5,470 bases of DNA from Candidatus Nitrotoga sp. CP45 (GTDB taxonomy: Bacteria > Bacteroidota > Bacteroidia > Flavobacteriales > Flavobacteriaceae): NCBI GenBank assembly GCA_943329165.2, contig CALQCV020000150.1:1-5470 (forward strand), given 5' to 3'. The notes below the pieces were generated by a model. That model was not told where the DNA came from, did no database searches, and saw only the letters and a program-made list of their open reading frames with translations. This document shows, in pieces, positions 1 to 5,470 of this stretch (its first letter is position 1; each line of letters opens with the position of its first letter). The translations under genes were made by a program, and so were the position numbers.

Positions 1-857
1 ATAAACATAATATTGCCGAATTTCTAGAACTTGAAAATTTCAAATTAATAGAAGGTGATGTGAGAGATTTAGAGCAATGTAAAAATGCCGTTATCGGAGT
101 TGATTATGTATTGCATCAAGCGGCATTGGGTTCTGTTCCTCGTTCTATCAATGATCCTATAACGAGTAATGAGGTCAATGTTTCGGGATTTTTAAATATG
201 CTTGTTGCCTCTAGAGATGCTGGCGTTAAAAGATTTGTTTATGCGGCAAGTTCATCCACTTATGGTGATTCAGAAGCTTTGCCAAAAGTAGAAGACACCA
301 TTGGGAAACCACTTTCGCCTTACGCTATTACAAAATATGTAAATGAATTATATGCTGAAATTTTTAGCAACACGTATGGTTTTGAAACGATAGGTTTACG
401 CTATTTCAATGTGTTTGGAAGAAGACAAGATCCAAACGGAGCATATGCCGCTGTTATTCCGAAGTTTGTGATGCAACTGATGAAGCATGAAAGTCCAATT
501 ATCAATGGAGACGGAAATTTTTCAAGAGATTTTACTTATATAGATAATGTTATTCAAATGAATGAGTTGGCAATGTTGACCCAAAATCCAGAAGCCGTTA
601 ATACGGTTTACAATACCGCTTTTGGCGATAGGACGACACTCAATGATATGGTTTCATATTTAAAAGAATACCTTTCTGAATATGATTCCGCTATCGCAAC
701 TATTGACGTAGTTCATGGCCCAAATAGAGCAGGAGATATTCCTCATTCTTTGGCAAGTATTGATAAAGCAAAAAGATTATTAAACTATACACCCAATTAT
801 TCGTTTCAATCCGGTTTAAAAGAAGCTGTGAAATGGTATTGGGATAATTTAAAATAA
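1..857 (+). CDS. wbpP: UDP-GlcNAc / UDP-GlcNAcA 4-epimerase, WbpP/TviC family (5' end outside window)
   Basis: This is an extended short-chain dehydrogenase/reductase that inverts C4 of a UDP-N-acetylhexosamine or its uronic acid, using bound NAD+ in the cytoplasm. The frame is open from base 3 to the TAA at 855-857. A GTG at 60 is internal, because the codons before it already encode family sequence ([11 protein letters not shown]). About 285 residues are visible; the family is about 340 long, so the N-terminal glycine-rich NAD loop is missing upstream. Numbering from the GTG codon, the strand and motif [12 protein letters not shown] is at 19-30, the catalytic Ser region SSST at 64-67, and YxxxK at Tyr88/Lys92 (Tyr codon at 321). 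[20 protein letters not shown] follows at 114-133 and is near-identical to what I recall of Pseudomonas WbpP. The gene sits 9 bases before the next one and is probably co-transcribed. Given the TviB-like gene downstream, the likely substrate is UDP-GlcNAcA (giving UDP-GalNAcA), although UDP-GlcNAc is also possible. The family is secure; the exact substrate is inferred. Confidence 0.93.
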   Translation, partial: KHNIAEFLELENFKLIEGDVRDLEQCKNAVIGVDYVLHQAALGSVPRSINDPITSNEVNVSGFLNMLVASRDAGVKRFVYAASSSTYGDSEALPKVEDTIGKPLSPYAITKYVNELYAEIFSNTYGFETIGLRYFNVFGRRQDPNGAYAAVIPKFVMQLMKHESPIINGDGNFSRDFTYIDNVIQMNELAMLTQNPEAVNTVYNTAFGDRTTLNDMVSYLKEYLSEYDSAIATIDVVHGPNRAGDIPHSLASIDKAKRLLNYTPNYSFQSGLKEAVKWYWDNLK

Positions 858-866
858 ATAATAAAA

Positions 867-2258
867 ATGAAAATCAAAAATATTTGTTGTATTGGAGCAG
901 GATATGTTGGTGGACCAACAATGGCAGTTATTGCACAAAAATGCCCGGATGTTAAAGTTACAGTAGTCGATTTAAACGAGGCCCGAATTGCGGCTTGGAA
1001 TGATAAAGATCCTAATAATATTCCAATATATGAACCGGGATTAAATGAAATAGTTGGCAATGTTCGTGGGAAGAATTTGTTTTTTTCTACCGATGTTGAA
1101 AAAGCCATTGACGAAGCTGATTTGATTTTTATATCGGTAAATACGCCAACCAAAACTTACGGCACTGGAAAAGGAATGGCAGCCGATTTGAAACACATCG
1201 AACTTTGTGCCCGTCAAATTGCTAAAGTTGCCAAAAACAATAAAATCATAGTTGAGAAATCGACCTTGCCTGTTAGAACTGCAGAAGCGTTGAAAAGCAT
1301 TTTAGATAATACCGGAAATGGTGTGCAATTTCAAATACTTTCTAATCCTGAGTTTTTAGCGGAAGGAACAGCTGTTGAAGATTTACTATCTCCGGACAGA
1401 GTATTAATTGGAGGCGAAACTACGCCTGAAGGACAGGCTGCGATAAAATCCTTAGTGGATGTTTATGCTAACTGGGTTCCAAGAGAGCGAATTCTAACCA
1501 GCAATGTTTGGTCTTCTGAATTGTCAAAGCTTGTTGCTAATGCATTCTTGGCGCAACGAGTTTCTTCTATAAATGCGATTTCAGAATTGTGTGAAAAAAC
1601 AGAAGCCAATGTTAGTGAAGTGGCAAAAGCTATTGGAATGGACAGCAGAATTGGGTCTAAGTTTTTGAAAGCTTCCGTTGGATTTGGAGGTTCTTGTTTT
1701 CAAAAAGATATTTTGAATTTGGTCTATATATCAAAAACATTTGGATTGAATGAAGTGGCTGATTATTGGGAACAAGTAATCATTATGAATGATCACCAAA
1801 AAAGACGTTTCTCTAAAAATATTGTGCAAACACTGTACAATACGGTTTCCGGAAAAAAGATAACTTTTTTAGGCTGGGCGTTTAAAAAAGACACGAACGA
1901 TACCAGAGAATCAGCTGCAATTTATGTTGCCGATGATTTAATAAACGAACAAGCAAATATTGCTTTATATGACCCAAAAGTTTCACAAAAACAAGTCCTC
2001 TCTGATTTGGATTATCTGGCAACAAGAAAACCGGCAGAAAACGAAAAACATATTACTTCGTTTGACAATCCGTATGATGCGTGTAAAAATGCACATGCCA
2101 TTGCTATACTTACTGAATGGAATGAATTTAAAGAATACGACTGGCAAAAAATTTATGATAGTATGCTAAAACCAGCTTTTGTTTTTGATGGTAGAAATAT
2201 TTTAGATGGTGAAAAACTGAAAGCGATTGGGTTTAATTTTCAATCGATAGGGAGTTAG
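867..2258 (+). CDS. ugd: UDP-glucose 6-dehydrogenase, animal/plant-type
   Basis: It oxidises UDP-glucose twice with NAD+ to UDP-glucuronate in the cytoplasm. The 463-residue product has all three domains of the family: the N-terminal Rossmann fold with GAGYVGGP at 10-17 and acidic VVDLN at 33-37, the central dimerisation helix, and a C-terminal UDP-binding Rossmann domain. Catalytic residues are in place: Thr133 in EKST, Glu162 in NPEFLAEG, Lys221 and Asn225 in [12 protein letters not shown], Cys277 in [10 protein letters not shown] with Asp281, then Lys340 in FKKDT and Arg443 in FDGRN. Motifs such as VNTPTKTYG and WSSELSKL are those of eukaryotic UGDH, not of the shorter bacterial Ugd/TuaD type. 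It lacks the roughly 30-residue tail of animal enzymes and stops at IGS. The ATG at 867 follows an A/T-rich leader with no Shine-Dalgarno, which is normal for Bacteroidota, and begins directly with the Rossmann strand, so no other start fits. It is probably in one operon with the epimerase upstream. Confidence 0.95.
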   Translation: MKIKNICCIGAGYVGGPTMAVIAQKCPDVKVTVVDLNEARIAAWNDKDPNNIPIYEPGLNEIVGNVRGKNLFFSTDVEKAIDEADLIFISVNTPTKTYGTGKGMAADLKHIELCARQIAKVAKNNKIIVEKSTLPVRTAEALKSILDNTGNGVQFQILSNPEFLAEGTAVEDLLSPDRVLIGGETTPEGQAAIKSLVDVYANWVPRERILTSNVWSSELSKLVANAFLAQRVSSINAISELCEKTEANVSEVAKAIGMDSRIGSKFLKASVGFGGSCFQKDILNLVYISKTFGLNEVADYWEQVIIMNDHQKRRFSKNIVQTLYNTVSGKKITFLGWAFKKDTNDTRESAAIYVADDLINEQANIALYDPKVSQKQVLSDLDYLATRKPAENEKHITSFDNPYDACKNAHAIAILTEWNEFKEYDWQKIYDSMLKPAFVFDGRNILDGEKLKAIGFNFQSIGS

Positions 2259-2263
2259 TTTAT

Positions 2264-2333
2264 GTTATCGGTTGCCAGTTGTCGGTTGTCAGTTATCGGT
2301 TTTGGGTTATCGGTTATTAGTTTAAGGTTAGAA
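2264..2333. repeat. Degenerate heptamer array, GTTNTCN orientation (left array)
   Basis: Starting 6 bases after the ugd stop codon, the sequence runs in uninterrupted steps of 7 bases. Units include GTTATCG (2264, 2292, 2306), GTTGTCG (2278) and GTTGTCA (2285). Weaker units follow at 2313, 2320 and 2327 and run up to the pseudogene start. Columns 4 and 7 vary most; the others are largely fixed, with single departures at 2271 (GTTGCCA) and 2299 (GTTTTGG). The same family recurs at 2715, 2750 (reverse orientation) and 4160. The period is read directly from the sequence; the function is unknown. Confidence 0.85.
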
Positions 2334-2337
2334 ATTT

Positions 2338-2711
2338 ATGAAAAGTTACAAAGATTTAGAAATTTATAGTATAAGTTTATATTTGTTTTATAAAACGCAT
2401 CAAATTTCTTTGAAACTTCCTAAGTACGAATTGTATGAATTGGGTAGTCAAATAAGAAGATCGGCAGATTCTGTTCCAACTAATATTGTTGAAGGTTAGT
2501 CCGAAAAAGATATAAAGCTGATTTTATTAAATTTTTGACCTATTCTCATGCTAGTAATATTGAAACACTTTGTCATTTTGAAAAAATACAAGTACTTTAT
2601 CCGGATTTTGAGAATGAAATTAAACTACTTCAAAATGAGTATGATGTTCTTGGAGCTAAAATTTTTAACTTCATAAAGTATGTTGAGATGAACTGGAATA
2701 AGTTTGAGTAA
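2338..2711 (+). pseudogene. Four-helix-bundle protein (23S rRNA intervening-sequence protein family), frameshifted
   Basis: The frame from ATG 2338 encodes 53 residues (MKSYKDLEIY, later LKLPKYELYELGSQIRRSAD and NIVEG) and then hits TAG at 2497-2499. From 2502 the frame one base back continues with RKRYKADFIKFL, then HASNIETL, to the TAA at 2709-2711. The joined product would be about 124 residues, the usual length of the family often named IVP, S23 or TIGR02436. The expected family text across the break is IVEGYGRKRYKADF, so about one base is lost and one substituted near 2497-2501. No slippery site is present that would bypass the TAG, so I call it a broken gene. Intact members are small helical proteins forming oligomeric bundles. 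Some lie inside 23S rRNA insertions, many lie alone in intergenic DNA, and Avd of diversity-generating retroelements is a relative. Their function outside the retroelements is unclear. Here the remnant lies inside heptamer repeats and interrupts the sugar-nucleotide genes. Confidence 0.88.
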
Positions 2712-2714
2712 TTG

Positions 2715-2746
2715 GTTGTCGGTTATCAGTCATCGGTTAGTTTAAG
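2715..2746. repeat. Short heptamer run, GTTNTCN orientation, right of the pseudogene
   Basis: Three consecutive units (GTTGTCG at 2715, GTTATCA at 2722, GTCATCG at 2729) begin 3 bases after the pseudogene stop, in the same orientation as the left array. They end in GGTTAGTTTAAG, which closely matches the end of the left array (2309-2326 against 2732-2746 with a 3-base gap). The region is the hinge where the repeat reverses orientation. Confidence 0.75.
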
Positions 2747-2749
2747 AGA

Positions 2750-2875
2750 GTAGAAAACAGAAAACAGAGAACTGAGAACAGAAAACTGACAACAGAAAAC
2801 AGAAAACAGAAAACTGAGAACAGAAAACGGAGAACAGACAACAGACAACCGAGAACCGAGAACAGAAAACAAAAA
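2750..2875. repeat. Long heptamer array, ACNGANA orientation (inverted relative to the others)
   Basis: Sixteen uninterrupted units run from 2757 to 2868, each fitting ACNGANA exactly. Examples are ACAGAAA (most common), ACTGAGA, ACTGACA, ACGGAGA, ACAGACA and ACCGAGA. A degenerate unit flanks each end (2750 GTAGAAA, 2869 ACAAAAA). Columns 1, 2, 4, 5 and 7 never change across the 16 units, while column 3 takes all four bases and column 6 takes A, G or C. The array stops 4 bases before the ATG of the next gene, so it forms the whole immediate 5' leader of that gene. It is the reverse complement in sense to the arrays at 2264, 2715 and 4160 and could pair with them in RNA or single-stranded DNA. 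Confidence 0.92.
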
Positions 2876-2879
2876 AACA

Positions 2880-4157
2880 ATGAGTATTAAAATTGCCGTT
2901 ATAGGATTAGGATATGTTGGTTTACCGCTGGCCAGATTATTTGCCACCAAATATCCGGTTGTTGGATTTGATATTAATAGTAATAGAATTCAAGAGTTAA
3001 ATGAAGGTATCGATTCGACTTTGGAGATTGATGCAGAAACCTTGAATAATGTGCTTGTTTCGTCTTTGTCAGATTCGAATGGTCTATTATGCAGTAACAC
3101 TTTAGAAGATATAGCAAACTGTACTTATTATATAGTTACGGTTCCAACTCCGGTTGATAAAAACAATCGCCCCGATTTGACTCCCTTATACAAGTCGAGT
3201 GAAACTGTTGGGAAAGTATTGAAAAAAGGAGATATCGTAATATACGAATCTACCGTTTATCCTGGTGTTACTGAGGAAGAATGTATTCCTGTTTTGGAAA
3301 AAGTAAGTGGCTTAAAATTCAATGTCGATTTCTTTGCGGGCTATTCTCCGGAAAGAATCAATCCGGGAGATAAAGAGCATACCGTTGAGAAAATTCTAAA
3401 GGTAACTTCAGGGTCTACTCCGGAAATCGGACAAAAAGTAAACGACTTATATAAATCGGTTATTACCGCAGGAACGCACCTAGCACCTTCTATAAAAGTG
3501 GCCGAAGCGGCTAAAGTGATAGAGAATTCGCAACGCGATATCAATATTGCTTTTGTAAACGAATTGGCAAAAATTTTTAATTTGTTAGAAATCGATACGC
3601 ATGCCGTATTAGAAGCAGCCGGAACCAAATGGAATTTTTTACCATTCAAACCAGGATTAGTTGGTGGGCATTGCATCGGTGTTGATCCTTATTACCTCGC
3701 ACAAAAGGCACAGGAAAAAGGATATCATCCCGAAATTATTTTGGCCGGAAGGCGATTGAATGACAGTATGGGTGAATATGTAGCCTCACAAGTGGTCAAG
3801 CTAATGATTAAAAAAGGAGTGGCTATCAATGGGGCCAAATTATTAATGTTGGGTATCACTTTTAAAGAAAATTGTCCTGATGTGAGAAACACCAAAATTG
3901 TGGATGTCGTTCATGCTTTGCAGGATTACGGAATTGAAGTTACCATTTTTGATCCTTGGGCAAGACCATCAGAAGTGCATCATGAATATAAATTAACGAC
4001 TACAGATGAATTACCAACGGCTACTTTTGATGCCATAGTTTTAGGTGTTGCGCACAAAGAATTTACTACTATTGATTTATCTAAATTAAAAAAATCAAAT
4101 GGTGTTTTGTTCGATGTAAAAGGAGTTTTAAAAGAAAAAGCAGACGGAAGATTATAA
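2880..4157 (+). CDS. tviB: UDP-N-acetyl-D-glucosamine 6-dehydrogenase, TviB/WbpO-like
   Basis: It oxidises UDP-GlcNAc (or UDP-GalNAc) with NAD+ to the corresponding uronic acid in the cytoplasm. The 425-residue product equals the length I recall for Salmonella TviB and matches it along its length. The NAD-binding motif GLGYVGLP is at 9-16, acidic GFDIN at 29-33, TVPTPVD at 87-93, YESTVYPG at 122-129, SPERINPGD at 156-164, the helix KVIENSQRD at 212-220, and the nucleophile Cys265 in GGHCIGVDPYY with Asp269. TFKENCPDVRN (327-337) and FDPW (357-360) mark the UDP-binding C-terminal domain. It is clearly distinct from the dehydrogenase at 867. ATG 2880 starts straight into the first Rossmann strand; the leader is the heptamer array, with only A-rich bases at the start codon. 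With the epimerase at the left edge it would give UDP-GalNAcA, the TviB/TviC or WbpO/WbpP pathway. The exact substrate is inferred from family resemblance. Confidence 0.94.
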   Translation: MSIKIAVIGLGYVGLPLARLFATKYPVVGFDINSNRIQELNEGIDSTLEIDAETLNNVLVSSLSDSNGLLCSNTLEDIANCTYYIVTVPTPVDKNNRPDLTPLYKSSETVGKVLKKGDIVIYESTVYPGVTEEECIPVLEKVSGLKFNVDFFAGYSPERINPGDKEHTVEKILKVTSGSTPEIGQKVNDLYKSVITAGTHLAPSIKVAEAAKVIENSQRDINIAFVNELAKIFNLLEIDTHAVLEAAGTKWNFLPFKPGLVGGHCIGVDPYYLAQKAQEKGYHPEIILAGRRLNDSMGEYVASQVVKLMIKKGVAINGAKLLMLGITFKENCPDVRNTKIVDVVHALQDYGIEVTIFDPWARPSEVHHEYKLTTTDELPTATFDAIVLGVAHKEFTTIDLSKLKKSNGVLFDVKGVLKEKADGRL

Positions 4158-4159
4158 CG

Positions 4160-4194
4160 GTTGTCTGTTATCAGTTTTCGGTTTTTGGTTTTGA
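4160..4194. repeat. Heptamer array, GTTNTCN orientation, after tviB
   Basis: Five units follow 2 bases after the tviB stop: GTTGTCT (4160), GTTATCA (4167), GTTTTCG (4174), GTTTTTG (4181) and GTTTTGA (4188), the last two degenerate. This is the same family and orientation as the arrays at 2264 and 2715. TviB is therefore bracketed by heptamers pointing toward each other. A T-rich stretch (4206-4218) follows, with no clear GC stem before it, so I do not call a terminator here. Confidence 0.75.
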
Positions 4195-4221
4195 GTAGGA
4201 GGAAGTTTTTTTGTTTTTAAC

Positions 4222-4298
4222 ATTAAGAAAAGTTAAAGTAAATTAAGAGTTTCATTAAGGTTTAACTTTTCTTAATACTATTTCTTAACTCCTTAATG
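4222..4298. repeat. Perfect 16-bp inverted repeat and TTAAG-motif palindrome upstream of rmlB
   Basis: ATTAAGAAAAGTTAAA (4222-4237) is the exact reverse complement of 4261-4276, with a 23-base loop. ATTAAG occurs three times on the left (4222, 4242, 4254) and CTTAA three times on the right (4271, 4284, 4292), so the block reverses sense near 4260. A second 8-bp complement, CATTAAGG (4253-4260) with CCTTAATG (4291-4298), has its left arm inside the first loop. This allows alternative or pseudoknot-like pairing. It ends 37 bases before the rmlB start. It could be a transcript-end hairpin for tviB, a leader structure for rmlB, or an intergenic repeat; the stems are AT-only or nearly so. I see no convincing TAnnTTTG promoter in this spacer. 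Confidence 0.7.
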
Positions 4299-4335
4299 GT
4301 AAAAAATTACGAATCATTGTTTAAGTTTTAAGAAT

Positions 4336-5382
4336 ATGAAAAAGATTTTAATAACAGGAGGAGCCGGATTTATTGGTTCTCATGTGGTGAGACGATTTGT
4401 AACAAAATACCCAAATTATCAAATTTTTAATTTGGATGCCTTGACCTATGCAGGCAATCTTGAGAATATAGCAGACATTGAGCAATTACCCAATTACACT
4501 TTTGTAAAAGGCGATATCGTTGATGCTGATTTTATCGACAATCTATTTCGGAAACATCAGTTTGACGGCGTGTTGCATTTGGCAGCTGAGTCGCATGTAG
4601 ACCGTTCTATAACCGACCCATTAGCGTTTGTAAAAACCAATGTTATTGGTACAATGAATCTATTAAATGCCGCTAAAACTATTTGGAAAGACAATTACGA
4701 CGGCAAACGATTTTATCATATTTCTACCGATGAGGTTTATGGAAGTCTGGGTGCCGAAGGGTTGTTTACCGAAACCACTCCTTATGACCCGAATTCGCCT
4801 TATTCAGCTTCAAAAGCGAGTTCTGACCATTTTGTCAGAGCCTATGGTGAGACTTATGGTTTGCCTTATGTGATTACCAATTGTTCTAATAATTATGGAC
4901 CCAATCATTTTCCTGAAAAACTGGTTCCTTTGTTTATTCATAATATTATCAATAACAAACCACTACCTGTTTATGGAGATGGGAAATATACCCGTGATTG
5001 GCTTTATGTTATAGATCATGCTATTGCTATTGATTTGGTTTTTCACGAAGGCAAGAATCATGAAACCTATAATATAGGAGGCTTTAACGAATGGCAGAAT
5101 ATTGATTTGGTGAAATTGCTTTGCCAACAAATGGACGAAAAATTGGGTAGGGCAGCAGATGAGTCTTCAAACTTGATTACCTATGTAAAAGACCGACCAG
5201 GTCACGATTTGCGTTACGCGATTGACGCTTCAAAAATAAACAAAGAATTGGGTTGGAAACCTTCGGTTACTTTTGAGCAAGGTTTAGAAAAAACAATCGA
5301 ATGGTATTTGTCTAATGAAGACTGGTTGCAAAATGTTACTTCGGGTGCTTATCAGGAGTATTATAAGAAACAGTATTCTTAG
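4336..5382 (+). CDS. rmlB: dTDP-glucose 4,6-dehydratase RmlB
   Basis: It converts dTDP-D-glucose to dTDP-4-keto-6-deoxy-D-glucose with tightly bound NAD+ in the cytoplasm. This is the second step of dTDP-L-rhamnose synthesis and the branch point to other deoxysugars. The 348 residues match the family's usual length. The NAD loop GGAGFIGSH is at 8-16, LDALTYAGNL at 33-42, and AAESHVDRSI at 83-92. The dehydratase triad is Thr131-Asp132-Glu133 in STDEVYG, followed by Tyr156/Lys160 in YSASKASSDH, NNYGP at 185-189, and the substrate-binding GDGKYTRDWLYV at 214-225. After that motif many RmlB proteins read EDHARA, whereas here it is IDHAIA; these are not catalytic positions. The ATG at 4336 is followed at once by the first Rossmann strand. 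The 178-base spacer suggests its own transcription start or a processed junction. RmlA, RmlC and RmlD are not in the window. Confidence 0.96.
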   Translation: MKKILITGGAGFIGSHVVRRFVTKYPNYQIFNLDALTYAGNLENIADIEQLPNYTFVKGDIVDADFIDNLFRKHQFDGVLHLAAESHVDRSITDPLAFVKTNVIGTMNLLNAAKTIWKDNYDGKRFYHISTDEVYGSLGAEGLFTETTPYDPNSPYSASKASSDHFVRAYGETYGLPYVITNCSNNYGPNHFPEKLVPLFIHNIINNKPLPVYGDGKYTRDWLYVIDHAIAIDLVFHEGKNHETYNIGGFNEWQNIDLVKLLCQQMDEKLGRAADESSNLITYVKDRPGHDLRYAIDASKINKELGWKPSVTFEQGLEKTIEWYLSNEDWLQNVTSGAYQEYYKKQYS

Positions 5383-5389
5383 TTATCCT

Positions 5390-5431
5390 TGCCACCTTAG
5401 GCATGGAATGGCAGTAAGCGAAGTTTTTTTT
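5390..5431 (+). terminator. Weak candidate terminator after rmlB
   Basis: TGCCA (5390-5394) pairs with TGGCA (5409-5413). Two further CC/GG pairs are possible across a 2-base bulge. A run of eight T follows at 5424-5431, 10 bases after the stem. The stem is short and the gap to the T run is long, so this is only a possible intrinsic terminator. The block 5387-5420 is more GC-rich than the rest of the spacer and could instead be part of an intergenic repeat. Confidence 0.3.
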
Positions 5432-5460
5432 GCCACAGATTGAACTGATTTTTACTGATT
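5430..5460. repeat. Degenerate short repeat of CTGATT/CAGATT type at the window edge
   Basis: CCACAGATT, GAACTGATT and TTTACTGATT follow one another with a step of 9-10 bases. This resembles the 'TTTGCCACAGATT' intergenic repeats I recall from flavobacterial genomes. Only about three units are visible before the window ends, so the extent is unknown. Confidence 0.4.
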
Positions 5461-5470
5461 GTCACTTACC

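Noticed and set aside
60..62. GTG as the start of the epimerase gene
   Set aside because: The same frame is open to the window edge and the residues before the GTG continue the family sequence; the true start lies upstream of the window.
806..1153. Minus-strand open frame of 115 codons across the epimerase-ugd junction
   Set aside because: It is antisense to two well-conserved genes, its product resembles nothing I know, and it is best explained as a shadow.
1960..2169. Small out-of-frame open frames inside ugd (1960-2169) and, similarly, inside rmlB (4667-4873)
   Set aside because: Both lie wholly within highly conserved genes in another frame and have no recognisable product.
2491..2511. 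Programmed frameshift in the four-helix-bundle gene
   Set aside because: The TAG at 2497 precedes the A run at 2504-2508, and GAA GGT TAG is not a slippery heptamer. A simple one-base loss explains the break better.
2750..2875. CRISPR-like array
   Set aside because: Units are 7 bases with no spacers between them; there are no 25-40 base repeats and no cas gene.
2726..2950. Minus-strand open frame of 74 codons with a repeated FSVL-type peptide
   Set aside because: It is only the heptamer array read as protein (7-base period gives a 7-residue repeat every 21 bases) and it overlaps the tviB start; there is no family resemblance.
3341..3676. Minus-strand open frame of 111 codons inside tviB
   Set aside because: It lies entirely antisense to the conserved catalytic part of tviB, with no independent support.
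4195..4335. Promoter for rmlB
   Set aside because: I looked for a Bacteroidota-type TAnnTTTG with an upstream TTG element and found no convincing match, so none is annotated.

Overview
The window looks like a piece of a surface-polysaccharide (capsule, O-antigen or exopolysaccharide) gene cluster from a Bacteroidota bacterium, most likely a Flavobacterium-like member of the Flavobacteriaceae. The grounds are AT-rich DNA, A-rich leaders instead of Shine-Dalgarno sequences, protein sequences typical of that group, and a four-helix-bundle (23S intervening-sequence protein) gene remnant of a kind common in these genomes. The taxon is an inference from sequence character, not a database result.

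Layout, all genes on the + strand. (1) Positions 1-857 hold the 3' part of a WbpP/TviC-type UDP-sugar 4-epimerase that begins before the window. (2) Positions 867-2258 hold a UDP-glucose 6-dehydrogenase of the animal/plant type, 9 bases downstream. (3) Positions 2259-2879 hold no intact gene. They contain a frameshifted four-helix-bundle protein gene (2338-2711) bracketed by arrays of a degenerate 7-base repeat, which changes orientation near 2745. (4) Positions 2880-4157 hold a TviB/WbpO-type UDP-N-acetylglucosamine 6-dehydrogenase. (5) Positions 4158-4335 hold another short heptamer array and a perfect 16-bp inverted repeat made of TTAAG-type motifs. (6) Positions 4336-5382 hold RmlB, dTDP-glucose 4,6-dehydratase. 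(7) The last 88 bases hold a weak terminator candidate and the start of another degenerate short repeat.

The genes form a nucleotide-sugar supply module. The TviB-like dehydrogenase and the TviC/WbpP-like epimerase are the two enzymes that turn UDP-GlcNAc into UDP-GalNAcA. The second dehydrogenase makes UDP-glucuronic acid. RmlB makes dTDP-4-keto-6-deoxyglucose, the entry point to dTDP-rhamnose and other deoxysugars. The glycosyltransferases and transport genes that would use them are not in the window.

The enzymes are familiar. The unusual content lies between them: four arrays of one heptamer family (ACNGANA, or GTTNTCN on the other strand, phase-shifted). In the longest array 16 consecutive units keep five positions unchanged while the other two vary freely. 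These arrays surround a broken member of the protein family that also includes Avd of diversity-generating retroelements.
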